Virus record (IMG/VR): IMGVR_UViG_3300031578_003491
Location: 1 to 40,745 of that record
Origin: a virus
Strand: one strand, 5' to 3'
Length of the DNA: 40,745 nucleotides
Both the position numbers and the translations under genes were made by a program. A model generated the notes under the pieces. It was given only the letters and a program-made list of their open reading frames with translations. It made no database searches and was not told where the DNA came from. Below are positions 23,179-30,495 of the stretch, piece after piece. How positions within the stretch are numbered: the stretch's first letter is position 1; the number at the start of each line of letters is the position of its first letter.

Positions 23179-24195
23179 ATGAGTAAATCAATGATTGAAT
23201 GGACCGACGAAGTTTGGAACCCAGTAACCGGCTGCAGTAAAGTCTCGCCTGGATGCGCTAACTGCTATGCTGAGCGAATGAGCAAACGTCTAGCAGGGCG
23301 ATGTGGATACCCGATAGATAATCCGTTTAGAGTCACATTGCATCCTGATAAGATTGACGATCCTTTGAAATGGAAGAAACCTCGAAGGATATTTGTGAAC
23401 TCAATGAGTGATTTATTTCATGAGGATGTGCCGTTCGAATTCATTCGGGCTGTATGGGTAGTAATGGTGACTCATAGGCATCACACTTACATGGTTCTCA
23501 CAAAACGACCAAAGAGGATGCTAGAATTCTTCAATTGGATGGCAGCTCAAGAATTTAAGATCGAGACTTATCGAAACAATATTTGGCTTGGAGTTTCAAT
23601 CGAGAATCAGGTCGTAGCAAACGAACGAATTCCGCTACTACTTCAAGCTCCCGTGACGGTGAGGTTTATCAGCGCGGAGCCGTTGTTAGGGCCGGTCAAT
23701 ATTGCAAAATACTTACCCCATGATGCTCCAAAAGCTTATAAACTATTGTCCAAATTTTATGGTCCGAGTGGATTCGATTCAACTGGATCGCAACTTGAAA
23801 TCTCAACTATACGAGGCCTAGATTGGGTTATCGTCGGCGGAGAATCAGGATCCAGAGCAAGGCTAATGCACCCCGATTGGGTACGGAGCTTGAGGGATCA
23901 GTGTCAAACTGCGAATGTACCGTTTTTCTTTAAGCAGTGGGGAGAATTCACGGAAGTCTGCCGTTACGAGTCATGGTCCAAATACAGGGACCATGTTGGT
24001 GGAGTTTCACGGGCAGTTGGATTAAGTAAATTAGGCCTTCTCAATGCCGATGGGTCTGATCTCGTAAATGGTGGTCCGGAACATAAGGTATATCCAATAA
24101 GCCATCTTGAGCGGGTAGGTAAAAAACAAGCCGGTCGCATCCTCGATGGCCGGACGTGGGACGAACTTCCCGAGATTGGAGGGGATGCTGAATGA
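23179..24195 (+). CDS. DUF5131 (phage Gp37/Gp68) protein, copy 2
   Basis: ATG 23179 behind GATGGAGG. Same family as 18574: IEWTDEVWNPVTGC, VNSMSDLFHEDVP, LTKRPKRM, RFISAEPLLGPV and DWVIVGGESGSRAR. The cluster-like cysteines are C19, C26 and C29, i.e. C-x6-C-x2-C, with SKVSPG inserted relative to copy 1. It is longer (338 aa) and lacks copy 1's zinc insert. Two members in one phage suggest different substrates. Function not established. The following miniprotein overlaps its stop. Confidence 0.88.
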   Translation: MSKSMIEWTDEVWNPVTGCSKVSPGCANCYAERMSKRLAGRCGYPIDNPFRVTLHPDKIDDPLKWKKPRRIFVNSMSDLFHEDVPFEFIRAVWVVMVTHRHHTYMVLTKRPKRMLEFFNWMAAQEFKIETYRNNIWLGVSIENQVVANERIPLLLQAPVTVRFISAEPLLGPVNIAKYLPHDAPKAYKLLSKFYGPSGFDSTGSQLEISTIRGLDWVIVGGESGSRARLMHPDWVRSLRDQCQTANVPFFFKQWGEFTEVCRYESWSKYRDHVGGVSRAVGLSKLGLLNADGSDLVNGGPEHKVYPISHLERVGKKQAGRILDGRTWDELPEIGGDAE

Positions 24196-24344
24196 AATAT
24201 CCTGAATGCCTAACATGTAAATGCAATACCTGCGAAGACAATTATTGTAAAAATGAATCGTGTAATGAGGGGTGCAGGGATGACAAAGCAAACCCAGTGA
24301 TAGTTGATTGCCACGGGCACTGTCAACTAGAGATAGATGAATAA
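24192..24344 (+). CDS. Cys-rich miniprotein (50 aa)
   Basis: ATG 24192 overlaps the DUF5131 stop (ATGA), behind GGAGG. Nine Cys in 50 residues (CLTCKCNTCEDNYCK, then CNEGC, DCHGHC) suggest metal binding. It parallels the miniprotein upstream of the DUF5131 gene. Translational coupling hints at joint action with the enzyme, but this is inference. Confidence 0.65.
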   Translation: MKYPECLTCKCNTCEDNYCKNESCNEGCRDDKANPVIVDCHGHCQLEIDE

Positions 24345-24456
24345 GCCTATGACAGATAACCTCCGTACAATCCTAAACCTCCTATGGATACGATACCTAA
24401 AAATGCCTGACATTGACAACCAAAAGGCAGGGAAGGAGGAAGAGAAGGTAAGGTGA
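24337..24456 (+). CDS. Very small hypothetical protein (39 aa)
   Basis: ATG 24337 overlaps the previous gene; ATG 24349 is an alternative start. Short helical hydrophobic start (LRTILNLLWIRYLKM) and a Lys/Glu tail. Weak evidence: only overlap and position in the operon. No family recognised. Confidence 0.35.
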   Translation: MNKPMTDNLRTILNLLWIRYLKMPDIDNQKAGKEEEKVR

Positions 24457-24947
24457 TGGATTCGTTTTACGTTACGCCTACGGATTTTGATATTGCAGAA
24501 TCGAACGGCATAAATCCAAACGCATTATATCAGCGCATCCGTAATATGGCTTGGTCAAAGGAAAAAGCCATAAAAACTCCATTACGTCAAAAGCGGAACA
24601 TGAAGGAATTAGCCAAAATAGCAGAACAAAACGGCATAGAGTACAGAACAATGCTCAGGCGAATTCAGCGAGGTTGGGAACCCGAAAGAGCTGTAACACA
24701 ATCACTGACAAACAGGAAAGAATTAATGATCAAAAATAGTGCTAATAATCGAATTTACCCTAAAGAAATTATAGAGATGGCCAATAGCAATGGTGTGTCA
24801 TATTCTTGCTTTTTGATGAGAATAAAGCGAGGTTGGACACTTGAAAGAGCAAGTGAGACAAAAACACTTACTAGTGCGGAGTCGGGTAAAATTGCATCTA
24901 AAGAATCGTATTGGAGTAAGGGGCCAAGAGTCTTAAGAAAGGGGTAA
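24456..24947 (+). CDS. Triple helix-turn-helix repeat protein (163 aa)
   Basis: ATG 24456 (GTG 24453 also possible) overlaps the upstream TGA. Three copies of one motif are visible: IAESNGINPNALYQRIRNM, IAEQNGIEYRTMLRRIQRG and MANSNGVSYSCFLMRIKRG, each followed by W-x-x-E-x-A. Each looks like a small HTH (AxxxGIxxxTxxxRxxxGW). This repeat type occurs in phage DNA-binding proteins and homing-endonuclease-like modules. No nuclease motif is visible. Binding to repeated sites is inferred. Confidence 0.75.
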   Translation: MDSFYVTPTDFDIAESNGINPNALYQRIRNMAWSKEKAIKTPLRQKRNMKELAKIAEQNGIEYRTMLRRIQRGWEPERAVTQSLTNRKELMIKNSANNRIYPKEIIEMANSNGVSYSCFLMRIKRGWTLERASETKTLTSAESGKIASKESYWSKGPRVLRKG

Positions 24948-25023
24948 AGATATGATTCCATGGATAAACATTGGGAACTTTTCTCGGATTTAGATAAAGG
25001 TTAAGGGGGTAATCTCCATAGCA

Positions 25024-25557
25024 ATGATAAAAGAAAGCCAAAACATTCTCGAAGAACGACTGAAACTCTACAAAAAGCATAAAGCTGAGGTAATAACCAC
25101 TTTACAAAGAGTGTCGGTATGGGAGGAAGCCTTAAAAAGTGGCCAGTTATGGCTATTTGAGAATAGCACAAGCAGGATATTAGGGATGCCTCATGCAACA
25201 ACTACAACCTCACCAACTGAGCATATAGCAGGACAGAGGGAAGTTACTACTGAACTTGTGCAAGAATGGATAGATGAGGATAAATCTAGGATACGCTATA
25301 AAACGGTTGAGGTTGAGCAAATAGACGGAGCATTAAATGCATTAACGAGAGAACAGGAAACGGTTATTAAGTCGAAGTATTTTGAATCCGAAACATGGCG
25401 GAATATTGAGATACTTTTCAACGAGCGTCATTCGGTCGGGAGAGTATATATCACGGTTGAAATGCTGAGAAAGATCAATAAAGAGGCATTAGAAATATTA
25501 TGGGAGATACTGGGTCCATTGTTCCAAAGATACCTTTATTTTAGAAAATGCGTATAG
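25024..25557 (+). CDS. ArpU/RinA-like late transcription regulator
   Basis: ATG 25024 with AAGGGGG upstream at somewhat long spacing. The N-terminal half is a helical segment (NILEERLKLYKKHKAEVITT). The C-terminal third (LTREQETVIKSKYFESETWR and EMLRKINKEALEIL) is a sigma region 4-like HTH, typical of the ArpU/RinA/XpaF1 group that switches on phage late genes. The TAG at 25555-25557 is followed directly by three 11-bp iterons, the likely binding sites. 177 aa. Confidence 0.75.
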   Translation: MIKESQNILEERLKLYKKHKAEVITTLQRVSVWEEALKSGQLWLFENSTSRILGMPHATTTTSPTEHIAGQREVTTELVQEWIDEDKSRIRYKTVEVEQIDGALNALTREQETVIKSKYFESETWRNIEILFNERHSVGRVYITVEMLRKINKEALEILWEILGPLFQRYLYFRKCV

Positions 25558-25590
25558 ATTACCAGTTTATTACCGCTATATTACCAGTAT
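25558..25590 (+). repeat. Three 11-bp iterons, putative late-operator
   Basis: ATTACCAGTTT, ATTACCGCTAT and ATTACCAGTAT lie head to tail with no gaps. An 11-bp period puts each copy on the same face of DNA. The array starts right after the ArpU/RinA-like gene and ends 17 bp before a TATACT box, as expected for activator sites of a late promoter. Regulation by the adjacent protein is inferred. Confidence 0.8.
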
Positions 25591-25607
25591 AAGGGCATAA
25601 AAAGGTT

Positions 25608-25613
25608 TATACT
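25608..25613 (+). promoter_or_regulatory. -10 box (TATACT) of probable late promoter
   Basis: TATACT matches the sigma-A -10 at 5 of 6 positions. No good -35 is seen at 17 bp, consistent with activator dependence through the iterons upstream. It would drive the accessory region and, beyond it, the late genes. Confidence 0.55.
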
Positions 25614-25675
25614 TATAACGTGAGAATCTTAAGAATGAAACACACATAGTTCATCCGCAATGAGCGGGAAGAGCA

Positions 25676-25704
25676 ATAATGCCGTCCTAATTGGGCGGCA
25701 TTAT
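25676..25704 (+). terminator. Strong hairpin before first accessory gene
   Basis: ATAATGCCGTCC-type arm (25676-25687) pairs with GGGCGGCATTAT (25693-25704) through 12 bp including one G-T pair, loop TAATT. The following sequence is only moderately T-rich (ctatttgttt). It may be a terminator, an attenuator, or a 5' protective hairpin of the late transcript. Confidence 0.6.
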
Positions 25705-25728
25705 CTATTTGTTTGGGAGTTGGTTACC

Positions 25729-25911
25729 TTGAATTGCAAAGATTGTATTCGTCAAAAGACATGCTGGCAGAAAGAGAAGCCTCCGCCAAATTGCAGAAGG
25801 TTTGATAATTTCTCTACAACTTGGAAACATAAAGTAACTATTTTAGGTAAAGTCTTTAAAGAAACTGACAGAGAAATAAGATTAAATAAGCCAGTTAAGG
25901 GACCTTTGTGA
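25729..25911 (+). CDS. Small Cys-containing protein (60 aa)
   Basis: TTG 25729 follows GGGAG; the open frame back to 25660 would start inside the hairpin and is rejected. C-K-D-C and C-W-Q-K then NCRRF give a four-Cys group in the first 25 residues. The C-terminal half is basic. Unknown function. Confidence 0.6.
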   Translation: MNCKDCIRQKTCWQKEKPPPNCRRFDNFSTTWKHKVTILGKVFKETDREIRLNKPVKGPL

Positions 25912-25942
25912 ACGAAAAATAAACTTCATAGGAGCAATTAAA

Positions 25943-26872
25943 ATGAGTTTTATTAAACTTTCTCCAGAACATCACGAAAAATGGAATAAGTTTGCTTTTA
26001 AAAATCACTGGTTTTTTCATTCAACATATTGGATTAGGTATCATATGTGTAGTAAATTCGGAGTGGAATTCAAAGACCACTCTTTTTTTATTGAAAATAG
26101 TCGGCAAATAACAAATATTGTTCCGTTGATCCAAGAAGGAGATAAGCTAATTTCTCCGGGATTTGATGAAGAACGCGAGATAATGCGAGAAGTTAAAAGA
26201 ATTGCACTAGATAACGGCATTAAACATATTCAAGTTGATTGCGATATCAAGAAATACTTGAATGTGCAGAATTATACTTGTGTTCTTGATTTGAACAATA
26301 TAAAACCAACTAAAGGGCATAAGTCAGCCATAAAGAAGGCTGAACAATTCCTGACATATCGAACTTCGGAAAATATCGAGAAATTCCGGAAATATTATAT
26401 CAATGTTGCCAAGAAGGAAACTCGACCGAAGGAAACATTCAAACTACTGGGACAATGGATAAAACAAGGATTCGGGACATTACTCGAAGCATTGCTTGAT
26501 GGCAAAACAGTGGGCTATATTTATGTCCTGCATTGGAACAAATATGCTTATTATTTCATGTCATGTACACCGAGGACATATAAACAATATAATGTCACTC
26601 ATTTTTTAATGAATAAGGTATTTGAGATATTGAGGAATAAAGGAATAGAAAAATTAGAGATGGGTGAGCAAGTTTTCAACTCTTTGCATCAAAATTCCAT
26701 CGAAAAGGAACGAGCAATCAGTAAATTTAAAAGAAGTTTTGGTGGGCAAATAATAGTAAAGCCATCTTCTGAATATTTCCTTGATCAGAATTACATGATT
26801 GATGTTTTTGCAAATAGAATACATAAATATTGGGAGTGCGAACATGAAAAAAATATTATTGATTTTTCCTAA
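25943..26872 (+). CDS. FemAB/GNAT-like acyl- or aminoacyl-transferase (309 aa)
   Basis: ATG 25943 behind AGGAGC. The layout is that of FemAB/BioF2-like double GNAT folds: an N-terminal half with FHSTYWIRYHMC and ISPGFDEEREIM, and a C-terminal half with LLEALLDGKTVGYIYVLH, YYFMSCTPRTYKQYN and HFLMNKVFEI. Such enzymes transfer acyl or amino-acid groups to cell-wall or sugar substrates and occur in nonulosonate clusters. It could modify an amino group of the sugar made by the genes downstream. Overlaps the next gene's start. Confidence 0.72.
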   Translation: MSFIKLSPEHHEKWNKFAFKNHWFFHSTYWIRYHMCSKFGVEFKDHSFFIENSRQITNIVPLIQEGDKLISPGFDEEREIMREVKRIALDNGIKHIQVDCDIKKYLNVQNYTCVLDLNNIKPTKGHKSAIKKAEQFLTYRTSENIEKFRKYYINVAKKETRPKETFKLLGQWIKQGFGTLLEALLDGKTVGYIYVLHWNKYAYYFMSCTPRTYKQYNVTHFLMNKVFEILRNKGIEKLEMGEQVFNSLHQNSIEKERAISKFKRSFGGQIIVKPSSEYFLDQNYMIDVFANRIHKYWECEHEKNIIDFS

Positions 26873-28031
26873 ACTAAGAGAATATGCTGAATTTCATTAT
26901 ATGCCCATAACTGCCCTTGCCGTAGCCTCTGAATTATTAGCACAAGGATATGAAGTGAGAATATGGGATGATCGGGTAAATAAAATTGTTGGAGATAATC
27001 TATATTGTTTAGTCGAAGATTGCGATGAAGTAATGTTAAGTTCATTTACCGGACATCAATTAAGTGAAACTTATCGTTTCGCTAAAATAATTAAAGAACT
27101 TTTCCCAAAAAAGAAAATAGTGCTCGGTGGGCCTCATGCGACAAGTCTTCCAGCTCAAACCCTAGAATCTCCATACATCGACGAAGTATTCATAGGCGAA
27201 ATGGATACTGGACAACATCCTTTGCCTTATCACTTGATTGATATTCATAAATATATTAACCCTGATACTGAGCGCTTTATAGCGATTTCTAGCTACTCGT
27301 GTGTAGGAAACTGCACATTTTGTCAAGTATCTCCAAGACGCAAGTTGATATTCTTACCACTTGAAAAAGTGAAGAAAGATATTGATAACTTGATGGAACT
27401 ATATCCATGGAAAGAAGCAGTATGGTTTGACAGCACGATATTCACAAAGCCAGAACGCGCATTATTCATAGCAAGACTAATGAAAAGCCATAATTTGCGG
27501 TGGATCTGCGACAGTCGCGCTGATGAAATATGCAGAATTGATAAAAATTTACTTGACGAAATAGTAAATAGTGGATTAACACAAATTACCGTGGGTCTCG
27601 AATCTGGTAGCCAAAGAGTTGTAGATAAGATGAACAAAGGGAAAAACCATTTGGATAGTTACCGAAAATGTGCTGAAATAATGAGTCAGTACAATATCAC
27701 ATTGGCAAGTGGAGTCATATTCGGAACACCTGGAGAAACTCCCGAAGATATTATACAAACTATTGCATACATCAAGGAAATTCAAGCCATAAATCCTAAA
27801 TTTCGGATATCGACGACATTTTACCGGCCTCTTCCTGGCACGATTATGGCTGATATGTGCAGAGATTACGGGTACAAAGAACCTCAATCACTGGCTGAAT
27901 GGGCAGAACAAGGAGAATCTAATCATTACAATTACAATAGCTGGCAACATTCTCCATGGATACAAAACATAGATAAATACAAACAGATTTACGATGAGTT
28001 CGTTATGAACAATAAGGAGTTGTTAATATAA
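26844..28031 (+). CDS. B12-binding-type radical SAM protein (395 aa)
   Basis: ATG 26844 with GGGAG upstream; the upstream in-frame ATG 26799 lies inside the previous gene. Residues ~1-130 look like a cobalamin-binding-type Rossmann domain (ALAVASELLAQGYEVRIWD, VLGGPHATSLP). The cluster motif is C-V-G-N-C-T-F-C (C-x3-C-x2-C), followed by SAM-site sequences (ICDSRADEICR, VGLESGSQRVVDKM, GVIFGTPGETPEDI). Probably modifies a sugar or lipid precursor (methylation or rearrangement). Its place beside the FemAB-like gene suggests a shared pathway. Confidence 0.85.
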   Translation: MKKILLIFPKLREYAEFHYMPITALAVASELLAQGYEVRIWDDRVNKIVGDNLYCLVEDCDEVMLSSFTGHQLSETYRFAKIIKELFPKKKIVLGGPHATSLPAQTLESPYIDEVFIGEMDTGQHPLPYHLIDIHKYINPDTERFIAISSYSCVGNCTFCQVSPRRKLIFLPLEKVKKDIDNLMELYPWKEAVWFDSTIFTKPERALFIARLMKSHNLRWICDSRADEICRIDKNLLDEIVNSGLTQITVGLESGSQRVVDKMNKGKNHLDSYRKCAEIMSQYNITLASGVIFGTPGETPEDIIQTIAYIKEIQAINPKFRISTTFYRPLPGTIMADMCRDYGYKEPQSLAEWAEQGESNHYNYNSWQHSPWIQNIDKYKQIYDEFVMNNKELLI

Positions 28032-28049
28032 ATATTATTTAGTATAATT
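28021..28049 (+). promoter_or_regulatory. Sigma-A promoter of the 28075 moron
   Basis: TTGTTA (28021-28026), 17-bp spacer, TATAAT (28044-28049): a perfect -10 and a 4/6 -35 at ideal spacing. It overlaps the last codons of the radical SAM gene and drives only the following gene, which ends with its own terminator. Confidence 0.75.
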
Positions 28050-28074
28050 AGGAAAAAAATAAGGAGCGATTGAA

Positions 28075-28662
28075 TTGAAAAAAAGATTTTATAAAAAATG
28101 GTGGTTTTGGGTAATTATTTTTATATTTGTCATTGCATCGTTTTCGGCTGGTAAAGACAAAAAAACAAGTGCAGTTAATAACGATAAGGTTGTACCGGTG
28201 GCTCAATCAGAAAAACCCAAGGAAGCAGAAAAGGTAACGGTTCCAGAAAAGCCATTGACGCTTAATGAATACCTTGAAAATACGGTTACAACTACTTTAG
28301 GCAAAGAAACAAATGAAAAGAAACCTAAATTTATGGGCATTGAGGATGTCGATGGCGGTAAAAACATTATCATAAATGCAGATGCTAATATAACAAATAG
28401 TCTGACAGCACGCGGAATGCTTATGGATGCCAAGAAATATTTTCAAGAAATTCAAAAGAATAATGAAGCCATGAAGCTAAAGGATATAGCGCTCATATTT
28501 CATATGATGCTAGTTGATAAATACGGGAATGAAAAAGATTCAATAGTTTGCTCAATAACATTTATGCCAGCTACGCTTAATAAAATAAAATGGGATAATG
28601 TACTTACAGATAACATTGGAAAAATAGCAGATCAATATTATTTGGCTCCAGCACTTAAATAG
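28075..28662 (+). CDS. Membrane-anchored, mostly extracytoplasmic protein (195 aa)
   Basis: TTG 28075 behind AAGGAGCG. Residues 3-24 (RFYKKWWFWVIIFIFVIA) have a basic N-terminus and a membrane segment, followed by a Lys/Glu/Pro linker (~residues 28-70) and a globular region (NIIINADANITNSLTARGML, LIFHMMLVDKYGNE). This resembles Gram-positive surface-exposed lipoprotein-like phage lysogenic-conversion proteins, though no lipobox Cys is seen. Own promoter and terminator mark it as a moron. Function unknown; superinfection exclusion is possible. Confidence 0.75.
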   Translation: MKKRFYKKWWFWVIIFIFVIASFSAGKDKKTSAVNNDKVVPVAQSEKPKEAEKVTVPEKPLTLNEYLENTVTTTLGKETNEKKPKFMGIEDVDGGKNIIINADANITNSLTARGMLMDAKKYFQEIQKNNEAMKLKDIALIFHMMLVDKYGNEKDSIVCSITFMPATLNKIKWDNVLTDNIGKIADQYYLAPALK

Positions 28663-28675
28663 AAACGCTTCAACT

Positions 28676-28702
28676 AGGACTGTAAATTACAGTCCTTTTG
28701 TT
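28676..28702 (+). terminator. Intrinsic terminator after the 28075 gene
   Basis: AGGACTGTAA (28676-28685) pairs with TTACAGTCCT (28687-28696), 10 bp, minimal loop, followed by TTTTGTT. Good rho-independent terminator 13 nt after the stop codon. Confidence 0.85.
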
Positions 28703-28760
28703 ATGCTTAAAATTAGATAAATCTATGATAATTTTGTTATGAACAGCTAAGAGTTGTTTA

Positions 28761-28766
28761 TATAAT
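28761..28766 (+). promoter_or_regulatory. Perfect -10 box (TATAAT) just before array 1
   Basis: TATAAT with TATA before it sits immediately upstream of the GGYNN array, so transcription would start near 28772, inside the first units. A TTGTTA at 28734-28739 is 21 bp away, longer than usual, so the -35 is uncertain. Confidence 0.5.
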
Positions 28767-28767
28767 C

Positions 28768-28994
28768 ACGGCACGGTCCGGCAAGGTGGGATCTGGCAAG
28801 GTGCGGCATTGCTAGACATGGTTTAAGGCATAGCGTGGCGAGGCCTGGATTGGTGAGGCAAAACAAGGTGTGGTTTATGGCGAGGTGGTGCAAGGCCTGG
28901 TATGACAAAGCAAAGCAAGTCGAGGCTCTGGGTGTGGCCGGACTCGGCTCGGTTCGGTGAGGCATGGCATGACTTGGGTGGCAACTGCCACAAA
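28768..28994 (+). repeat. Degenerate 5-nt GGYNN array 1
   Basis: About 220 nt in which GG followed by C or T recurs every 5 nt (ggcac, ggtcc, ggcaa, ggtgg, ggcaa, ggtgc, ggcat...), with occasional 6-nt steps that shift phase (e.g. ggttta, ctctg/ggtgt). Positions 4-5 vary. It has no stable ORF on the + strand and ends with a small hairpin TGGCA-ac-TGCCA followed by CAAA. It forms the 5' leader of the following genes. Confidence 0.85.
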
Positions 28995-29008
28995 AAGGGG
29001 TGATGTAG

Positions 29009-29182
29009 TTGCAAGAAAAAATTGATAATCCAGTTAAGGCAATAGTGCTGGATGAAAAAATTCTATGTGGAAAATGTGGACACACAATAGCCTTAAAGAA
29101 AGAGGAAAATACAATACGCCTTAAATGTAAACATAGGGACAATGGTAAAAATTGTAATGTTATAAACGAAATCAAAATTTAA
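29009..29182 (+). CDS. Com-like zinc-ribbon protein (57 aa)
   Basis: TTG 29009 behind AAAAGGGG, directly after array 1. ILCGKCGHTIALKKEE, then RLKCKHRDNGKNCNVINEI gives C-x2-C ... C-x-H ... C, close to the Com family (CGKC...IKCPRC...NEI) from phage Mu, a zinc protein that binds mRNA and controls translation. Only 57 aa. Binding of the adjacent GGYNN arrays is a testable inference. Confidence 0.6.
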   Translation: MQEKIDNPVKAIVLDEKILCGKCGHTIALKKEENTIRLKCKHRDNGKNCNVINEIKI

Positions 29183-29203
29183 ATTTGAAAGAGGTTTTAG
29201 ACC

Positions 29204-29830
29204 ATGGCAAACAAGAAAAATGTTATTGAAATTGAGAATCTTACAATCACAAAACCAAGAATATATCTAGTTACCATCCAAGGCATGGATAGTTTATTGT
29301 TCAACAAAATGCCGGATTTAGGTAAACCTAAAACAGAAGATGCAGATCAATCCAAAATAGACAGGACGGAATTAGAAAGATTAACATGGAGAGAAAAGAG
29401 TTATTATGATGAATCTGGTATGGTTTACATGCCGGGTGAGAATATTCATGAATGCCTAAAAGAAGGTTCTCAGTATTGGGGGCAAAAGATACAGGGCGAA
29501 GGAAATAAGACATATACGGATGTTGTTAAATCTGCCGTTATATGCGAAAGCATGAATTTTGGAATTCACAAGGATTCGGAAGAAATAATTCCATTTGGAA
29601 AAATGGTAAATGGGAATCCATCAAAGGGTAAAAAATCGGGGTCAAAAGTTTACAAGATCAGACCTCTATTAAGGCCATGGGGTGGAGAATTTAAGATGCA
29701 TGTATTTGACGCACGATTATTACCAGCCATCCTGAAAACAATTATTTCATATGCCGGAGCCTTCAGAGGGTTGGGAGATTGGAGACCAATCTACGGAAGA
29801 TTCGAGCTTACTGATATTCGGGAGGGCTAG
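29204..29830 (+). CDS. Conserved-looking phage protein of unknown function (208 aa)
   Basis: ATG 29204 behind GAAAGAGG. Opens with strands KPRIYLVTIQGMDSLLFNKM and closes with a Gly/Arg-rich stretch AFRGLGDWRPIYGRFELTDI, the kind of Gly-rich loop found in RRM-like/RAMP folds; this resemblance is weak. A mid-region has Gly/Lys loops (GNPSKGKKSGSKVYK). No catalytic motif is seen. It is flanked by GGYNN arrays and coupled to 29834 (3-nt gap). Could be the array-binding protein. Confidence 0.7.
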   Translation: MANKKNVIEIENLTITKPRIYLVTIQGMDSLLFNKMPDLGKPKTEDADQSKIDRTELERLTWREKSYYDESGMVYMPGENIHECLKEGSQYWGQKIQGEGNKTYTDVVKSAVICESMNFGIHKDSEEIIPFGKMVNGNPSKGKKSGSKVYKIRPLLRPWGGEFKMHVFDARLLPAILKTIISYAGAFRGLGDWRPIYGRFELTDIREG

Positions 29831-29833
29831 TTT

Positions 29834-30277
29834 ATGGATACAAGGGAAATTAGCCAACTCATAGAAAGAGTTTCCGAAAATGTAACCAAGATGGGCGAGG
29901 GGACATTAATCACTCATGAATGGTTAGTAGAATCATTAAATGTTGATCGTAGGAAACAAAAAGAAAAATATTATGGGCTTGTCGGTAAGTTGAAGAGAAA
30001 TCTTGAAAAACACTATAATATATTCTTGACTACCGAACACAAACAAGGTTACAGGTATACGATTCATGGAGATGAGCATAAATCTTGTGAGGGTCAATGC
30101 AATAAGGGCATAAAGGGATTTCTTAAAGGAGTACGAAGATTCAACTTTATAGATTTAGACAAAATAAAGGACCCAGTAAAGAAAACAAAAACCTTGGAAT
30201 CTTCTCAAAGGTGTGCAAGTCTGGCTGGATTGGTTAAATTGGGAATGCCGAAAGTACAACAGAAAATAAGCCAATGA
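29834..30277 (+). CDS. Basic DNA/RNA-binding-like protein (147 aa)
   Basis: ATG 29834 follows GGGAGGG, nearly abutting the previous stop. Residues ~24-75 (LITHEWLVESLNVDRRKQKE, YYGLVGKLKRNLEKHY, TTEHKQGYRYTIHG) resemble a winged helix. The C-terminal half is Lys-rich with a Cys pair (CEGQC). No enzyme motif. Probably a regulator or nucleic-acid binder of the array unit. Confidence 0.65.
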   Translation: MDTREISQLIERVSENVTKMGEGTLITHEWLVESLNVDRRKQKEKYYGLVGKLKRNLEKHYNIFLTTEHKQGYRYTIHGDEHKSCEGQCNKGIKGFLKGVRRFNFIDLDKIKDPVKKTKTLESSQRCASLAGLVKLGMPKVQQKISQ

Positions 30278-30286
30278 TTTTGATTT

Positions 30287-30472
30287 AGGCTTGGATTATG
30301 GCCAGGTCCGGCCAGGTACGGCCCGGTTGGGCAAGGTTGAGATTGGTTTGGCACGGCTCAAGGTGCGACTGGGTCAGGTTAGGCATGGTCCGGTGGGGCA
30401 AGGTGGGGCTCAGGGTTAGGCATGGTGCGACTCGGCGTGGCCAGCCAAGGCAAGGGCGGTTTATGCCACAAA
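30287..30472 (+). repeat. Degenerate 5-nt GGYNN array 2
   Basis: About 175 nt of the same pattern as array 1 (ggcca, ggtcc, ggcca, ggtac, ggccc, ggttg, ggcaa...), with phase slips at ggttga and ggctca. Its end, GGC-ggtttat-GCC plus CACAAA, matches the hairpin plus TGCCACAAA that closes array 1. Non-coding. Located in the 3' region of the unit, just before a terminator. Confidence 0.85.
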
Positions 30473-30495
30473 CTTAATAATTGAAACTTGTTATA

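Noticed and set aside
24953-25005. 14-aa leader peptides (ATG 24953 or 24962) before the late regulator
   Set aside because: No ribosome site or attenuator structure; too short to support.
28747-29175. Minus-strand ORF of 142 aa across array 1
   Set aside because: Low-complexity product rich in Pro, Leu, His and Ala generated by the 5-nt period; no ribosome site; crosses the zinc-ribbon gene.
28768-30472. GGYNN arrays as CRISPR or as simple microsatellites
   Set aside because: There are no repeat-spacer units, and the units are too degenerate for a microsatellite, while the period persists.
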